NCBI RefSeq assembly: GCF_022832385.1
Contig: NZ_JALHLE010000027.1
Coordinates: 1 to 64,000 of the forward strand
Direction: 5' to 3'
Source of the DNA: Novosphingobium album (ex Hu et al. 2023)
Lineage (GTDB): Bacteria; Pseudomonadota; Alphaproteobacteria; Sphingomonadales; Sphingomonadaceae
Length of the DNA: 64,000 bases
Within the stretch, counting starts at the first letter, position 1; the number at the start of each line of letters is the position of its first letter. The position numbers and the translations under genes were made by a program. The notes below the pieces were generated by a model. The model was given only the letters and a program-made list of their open reading frames with translations, did no database searches and was not told where the DNA came from. Positions 60,973 to 64,000 of this stretch are shown one piece after another.

Positions 60973-62142
60973 GTGCGGATAGCATACATTTCACTTGCAA
61001 GCCCACTCTCCCGCCGATCCTGGAGTGGCATTCCGTGGTATTCGCTGAGGGCGTTGCAGCAGCGTTTTCCCGACATTCACGTTGTCGACACGCCGCGCCT
61101 CGACCGGATCGTGGAAAAGCTCGGTGCCGCAGAACACTTCGGTGTGACCGTCCGGCGCAATCCGCTCGTGTCCTGCCTGTACCAGAGGATCATCAATGAG
61201 GCGCTCGAGCGCATCCAACCCGATGCCGTCGTTGGCGTGGGATCCGCCCACAAGCTGGCTCTGATCGATCAGAAGTGGCCGCTGGTCTATGTTGCGGATG
61301 CCCTTTATGGGACAGTGGTGGATTATTACCACAAGTACCGCGGCTATACCGCGCGTGCGAAAGCCTCCGGCAATGATCTGCAAAGAAAGCTCCTCGCACA
61401 CACGGATCGCGTGCTGGTCGCGTCGTCCTGGGCCGCCGAGGAAGCCATCGAACGCTATGATCTGCCCCCCGGCAAAGTGAGCGTTGCGCCGCTGGGGGCG
61501 AATATCGACAACGTCCCTGCTTTTGCCAATCCGCCGGCAACCGGCCCCTTACGCCTGATTTTCGTCGGCTATGCATGGGAGCGCAAGGGCGGCCCCCTGG
61601 TGCTTGATATCTGGCGTGAATTGTATCGCCGCACACAGGGCAATACGGAGTTGCACATCATTGGTTCACGGCCCAAGGCTGCGCGGGGCCTTGACGGCGT
61701 GATCGTGCATGGCGCGATTAACAAGAACGATCCTGCCGCCTACAAGACCTTCACCGATTTATACCAGAGCGCGCATTTCCTGATCATGCCAAGCCGTCAG
61801 GAAGCGTACGGAATCGTGTATTGCGAGGCTGCTGCATTCGGCCGCCCCGCTGTGGCAGCCAAGACCGGCGGTGTGGCGATGATCGTTCAGGACGATGTCA
61901 CCGGCCTGCTCCTTCCGCTCGATACGTCACCCGAAGCCTATGCTGATCGCATTCTCTCATTGTGGCGTGACACCGGACGGTATCAGGCCATGTGTCACGC
62001 CGCACGCAAGGATTTCGAGGAACGTCTCAACTGGACCTGTTGGAGCCAATCGGTCGAAACCGCTATTCGCGAAACCGTGGCATCCCGGACGTCGGCGAAT
62101 GTTTCCGGCGCTGTCTCCCCAAAGGCCGGCAGCGCGGTCTGA
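60973..62142 (+). CDS. Glycosyltransferase family 4
   Basis: This 389-residue GT-B enzyme starts at GTG 60973. The N-terminal motif is IAYISLASPLSRRSWSGIPW. The donor domain has FVGYAWERKGGPLVLDIWRE and the E-x7-E-type site SRQEAYGIVYCEAAAFGRPA, AAKTGGVAMIV. It uses an activated sugar, probably for the second polysaccharide island. The 349 bases after it hold no gene. Confidence 0.93.
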   Translation: MRIAYISLASPLSRRSWSGIPWYSLRALQQRFPDIHVVDTPRLDRIVEKLGAAEHFGVTVRRNPLVSCLYQRIINEALERIQPDAVVGVGSAHKLALIDQKWPLVYVADALYGTVVDYYHKYRGYTARAKASGNDLQRKLLAHTDRVLVASSWAAEEAIERYDLPPGKVSVAPLGANIDNVPAFANPPATGPLRLIFVGYAWERKGGPLVLDIWRELYRRTQGNTELHIIGSRPKAARGLDGVIVHGAINKNDPAAYKTFTDLYQSAHFLIMPSRQEAYGIVYCEAAAFGRPAVAAKTGGVAMIVQDDVTGLLLPLDTSPEAYADRILSLWRDTGRYQAMCHAARKDFEERLNWTCWSQSVETAIRETVASRTSANVSGAVSPKAGSAV

Positions 62143-62491
62143 GGCGGCAGAAAACCTTCGACGAACGCACCGTGACGCGCCTTTCTCCACGTGGATTCAC
62201 ATTTCGCGATTATCCAGGTTAACTTTTTTAGCAGCCACAGCCTTACCGGTCCGCCGTCGAATTCACGCGATTTTGGCGCAACGCTCCTCCTCGTAAAACG
62301 TTGACCTCGCGCCGAATCTTCTATCGACCACAACGCCAGACCGGCCTGCAAAATGCAAGCAAACGACCAAAAACGGCCACAAATCCAAAATTTTAAGGTA
62401 ACCATTACGGGCAAGACTGCCTCAATGCCCGCCCGGTAACCTGCCTGAAAATAGAGCAACCCTCCGCCTCTATTTTCTCGCAGGGGATCTT
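62143..62491 (+). promoter_or_regulatory. Intergenic leader of the RTX beta-helix gene, with an AT hairpin
   Basis: There is no gene here. The region is less GC-rich than its flanks. A perfect inverted repeat AAAATAGAG (62448-62456) and CTCTATTTT (62468-62476) with an 11-base loop lies 15 bases before the ATG at 62492. It ends in a short T run and precedes the AGGGGA ribosome site, so it may attenuate or protect the RTX mRNA. Confidence 0.5.
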
Positions 62492-64000
62492 ATGACGGTT
62501 TTTTCTGTTAGTTCTGTTGCCGAATTGAGTGCAGCATTGGGAAAAGCCCAGGCCGGTGATTCAATTTCACTGGCTGCGGGAGACTACTCTTCGCTCACGA
62601 TCAAAAACATGGATTTTGGGAGCGGCATCACGATTACTTCTGCCGATCCGGACAACCGCGCGCAGATCGACACATTCAAGATCACCGGCAGCAGCGGCAT
62701 CACGATCAGCAATGTCGATTTCACACCGCCTGCCACGTCGGCGGGATATAGTCTGCTGACCTTTCAGTCGTCAGACATCCATTTCGACAACATCACTGTC
62801 ACCGGCCCGACCGGCGATGCAGGTTATGATGTCACCGCCTTCATGATCCGCGAGAGCAGCGGCGTAAGCGTCACGAACTCCGAATTTTCACATCTCCGGC
62901 ATGGTGTCAGCATTCTCAACAACACGGGACTGACGATATCTGACAACTACCTCCACGACATCCGCACCGACGGCGTGCGTGGCGGCGGCAATTCCGATAC
63001 CGTAATCAGCAACAACTACTTCACCGACTTCCATCCGCAAGAAGGCGATCACCCCGACGCGATTCAGCTGTGGGCCAACTCGATGACCACCGCATCGAAC
63101 AATGTGACGATCAGCGAGAACGTCATCTATTGCCCCGATGGACAGTCCACCCAGGGCATCTTCATCAGGGATCAGGCGGGCGACCAATATTACACAGACA
63201 TGACGATCACCGGCAACGTCGTGATCGGCGCTCGAGGCAACGGCATTGCAGCCGAAGACATCATTGGTGGCACGATCGCCAACAATATCGTGACTGCACT
63301 CGGTGACAACACATCGTGGATCCGGCTGGCTGACAGCCAGAACGTCGCCGTTCATGACAACAGTGCCACCACGATCACCGATGCAACCAACGGCGGGTCG
63401 TCTTTTTACGCCAACACCGTACTCGATGCGATCTACGATGGCGGCGTCGCACTGATGACGCTCTATGCCGACTACATCGCCTCCATCCTGCCATCCAGCA
63501 TCGTTCTGACAAGTGACGACCTGGTGAATATCGCGGAAACGCAATTTTCCACCTTGCTGAGCGCGCAGCCGGAGATCACCTATGTCACCGGCACCGCAGA
63601 CGCAGACCGGCTGAGCGTGACCAATCTGGGCGATACGCACATCGCGGCTGGCGACGGTAATGACATCCTGACTGGCGGCCTCTACCACAACGAACTCGCC
63701 GGCGGGGGCGGCGCCGACGTCTATTATGTCAATGGCACGGGCGACGTTGTGGTCGAAGAGGCAAATGCTGGGATCGATACGGTCTATGCCGCGATCGATT
63801 ACACCCTGACCGATAACGTCGAAGTTCTGCGCATGGCGGCCGAAGGACTGACCGGCACCGGCAACGCTCTCGACAACCGGATGATCGGTACCGACGGCCA
63901 CGACACTTTCTACGGAATGGACGGTAACGATACCGTGCAGGCCGGCGGCGGGAACGATGAGATCCATGGCGGCAATGGCGATGACATCCTGAAAGGTGAA
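62492..64000 (+). CDS. RTX protein with right-handed beta-helix domain, 3' end cut by the window edge
   Basis: The frame opens at ATG 62492 (AGGGGA upstream) and runs 503 codons to the right edge without a stop. Residues about 10-290 form repeats of the pectate-lyase type parallel beta-helix (for example ISLAAGDYSSLTIKNMDFGS, ISDNYLHDIRTDGVRGGG and HPDAIQLWANSM). From about residue 370 calcium-binding RTX repeats begin (GDGNDILTGGLYH, GMDGNDTVQAGGGNDEIHGG). This architecture is that of secreted polysaccharide epimerases and lyases such as AlgE. It has no N-terminal signal peptide, fitting type I secretion. The catalytic residues and family are not assigned. Confidence 0.9.
   Translation, partial: MTVFSVSSVAELSAALGKAQAGDSISLAAGDYSSLTIKNMDFGSGITITSADPDNRAQIDTFKITGSSGITISNVDFTPPATSAGYSLLTFQSSDIHFDNITVTGPTGDAGYDVTAFMIRESSGVSVTNSEFSHLRHGVSILNNTGLTISDNYLHDIRTDGVRGGGNSDTVISNNYFTDFHPQEGDHPDAIQLWANSMTTASNNVTISENVIYCPDGQSTQGIFIRDQAGDQYYTDMTITGNVVIGARGNGIAAEDIIGGTIANNIVTALGDNTSWIRLADSQNVAVHDNSATTITDATNGGSSFYANTVLDAIYDGGVALMTLYADYIASILPSSIVLTSDDLVNIAETQFSTLLSAQPEITYVTGTADADRLSVTNLGDTHIAAGDGNDILTGGLYHNELAGGGGADVYYVNGTGDVVVEEANAGIDTVYAAIDYTLTDNVEVLRMAAEGLTGTGNALDNRMIGTDGHDTFYGMDGNDTVQAGGGNDEIHGGNGDDILKGE

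Noticed and set aside
1..64000. tRNA, rRNA, transposase, integrase or phage genes
   Set aside because: None was found on reading through; no T-loop (GGTTCGA) cloverleaf, inverted-repeat-bounded element or recombinase motif was seen.

Overview
The window is a GC-rich bacterial chromosome segment, most likely from an alphaproteobacterium of the sphingomonad type (Novosphingobium or a relative). The evidence is the many TTG/GTG starts and ATGA/GTGA overlaps, the NasS/NasT-controlled nitrate assimilation locus, a TonB-dependent receptor with a DVIYVTAQKR-type N-terminus, TPR-sulfotransferases, and sphingan-like exopolysaccharide genes mixed with a type I secretion system. No rRNA, tRNA, CRISPR array, transposase or integrase was seen.

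Region 1 (1-15.3 kb, all minus strand) is a complete nitrate/nitrite assimilation locus. The transcription order is nasT-nasS, then a leader RNA, then nrtA-nrtB-double ABC ATPase-porin-FNT channel-PP2C/Ser-Thr kinase-cyanase, then a second leader RNA, then nirB-nirD-nasA (nasA runs off the left edge). Nitrate would cross the outer membrane by the porin and the inner membrane by NrtABC, be reduced to nitrite by NasA and to ammonium by NirBD. NasS (sensor) and NasT (ANTAR antiterminator) should act on the two leaders. Each leader has adjacent six-base-loop stem-loops followed by an intrinsic terminator, and the two share near-identical sequence blocks.

Region 2 (15.5-37.8 kb) is an exopolysaccharide (EPS) locus. 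Plus-strand genes encode an FAD oxidoreductase, a pyruvyl transferase, a clan-A glycoside hydrolase, a minimal RTX protein behind an AT-rich island, a sulfotransferase and a polymerase. The minus-strand operon runs T1SS ABC-HlyD-outer-membrane barrel-Wzc kinase-GT4-Wza-GT4-acyltransferase-GT2-small membrane protein. A TolC-like gene lies divergently. The decorations suggest an acylated, pyruvylated and possibly sulfated polymer.

Region 3 (38.2-49.5 kb) is accessory catabolism. One plus-strand operon encodes an SDR, a PQQ membrane dehydrogenase and an MDR oxidoreductase. A Rieske oxygenase and a phytoene-desaturase-like enzyme are transcribed divergently from a TetR regulator across a near-perfect palindrome. 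An APC permease and a TonB receptor follow.

Region 4 (49.6-54.1 kb) holds an M20 peptidase, an amidohydrolase and a TPR-sulfotransferase in one overlapping operon, upstream of and co-directional with the TonB receptor and permease. This looks like a peptide uptake and utilisation unit.

Region 5 (54.4-64 kb) is a second polysaccharide island. It encodes an O-antigen ligase/polymerase, an acyltransferase, a kinase-less chain-length protein, a hexapeptide acetyltransferase, an acyl carrier protein with a ketosynthase, a GT4, and a large RTX protein with a right-handed beta-helix that runs off the right edge. The RTX proteins are natural candidate cargo for the type I secretion system in Region 2.
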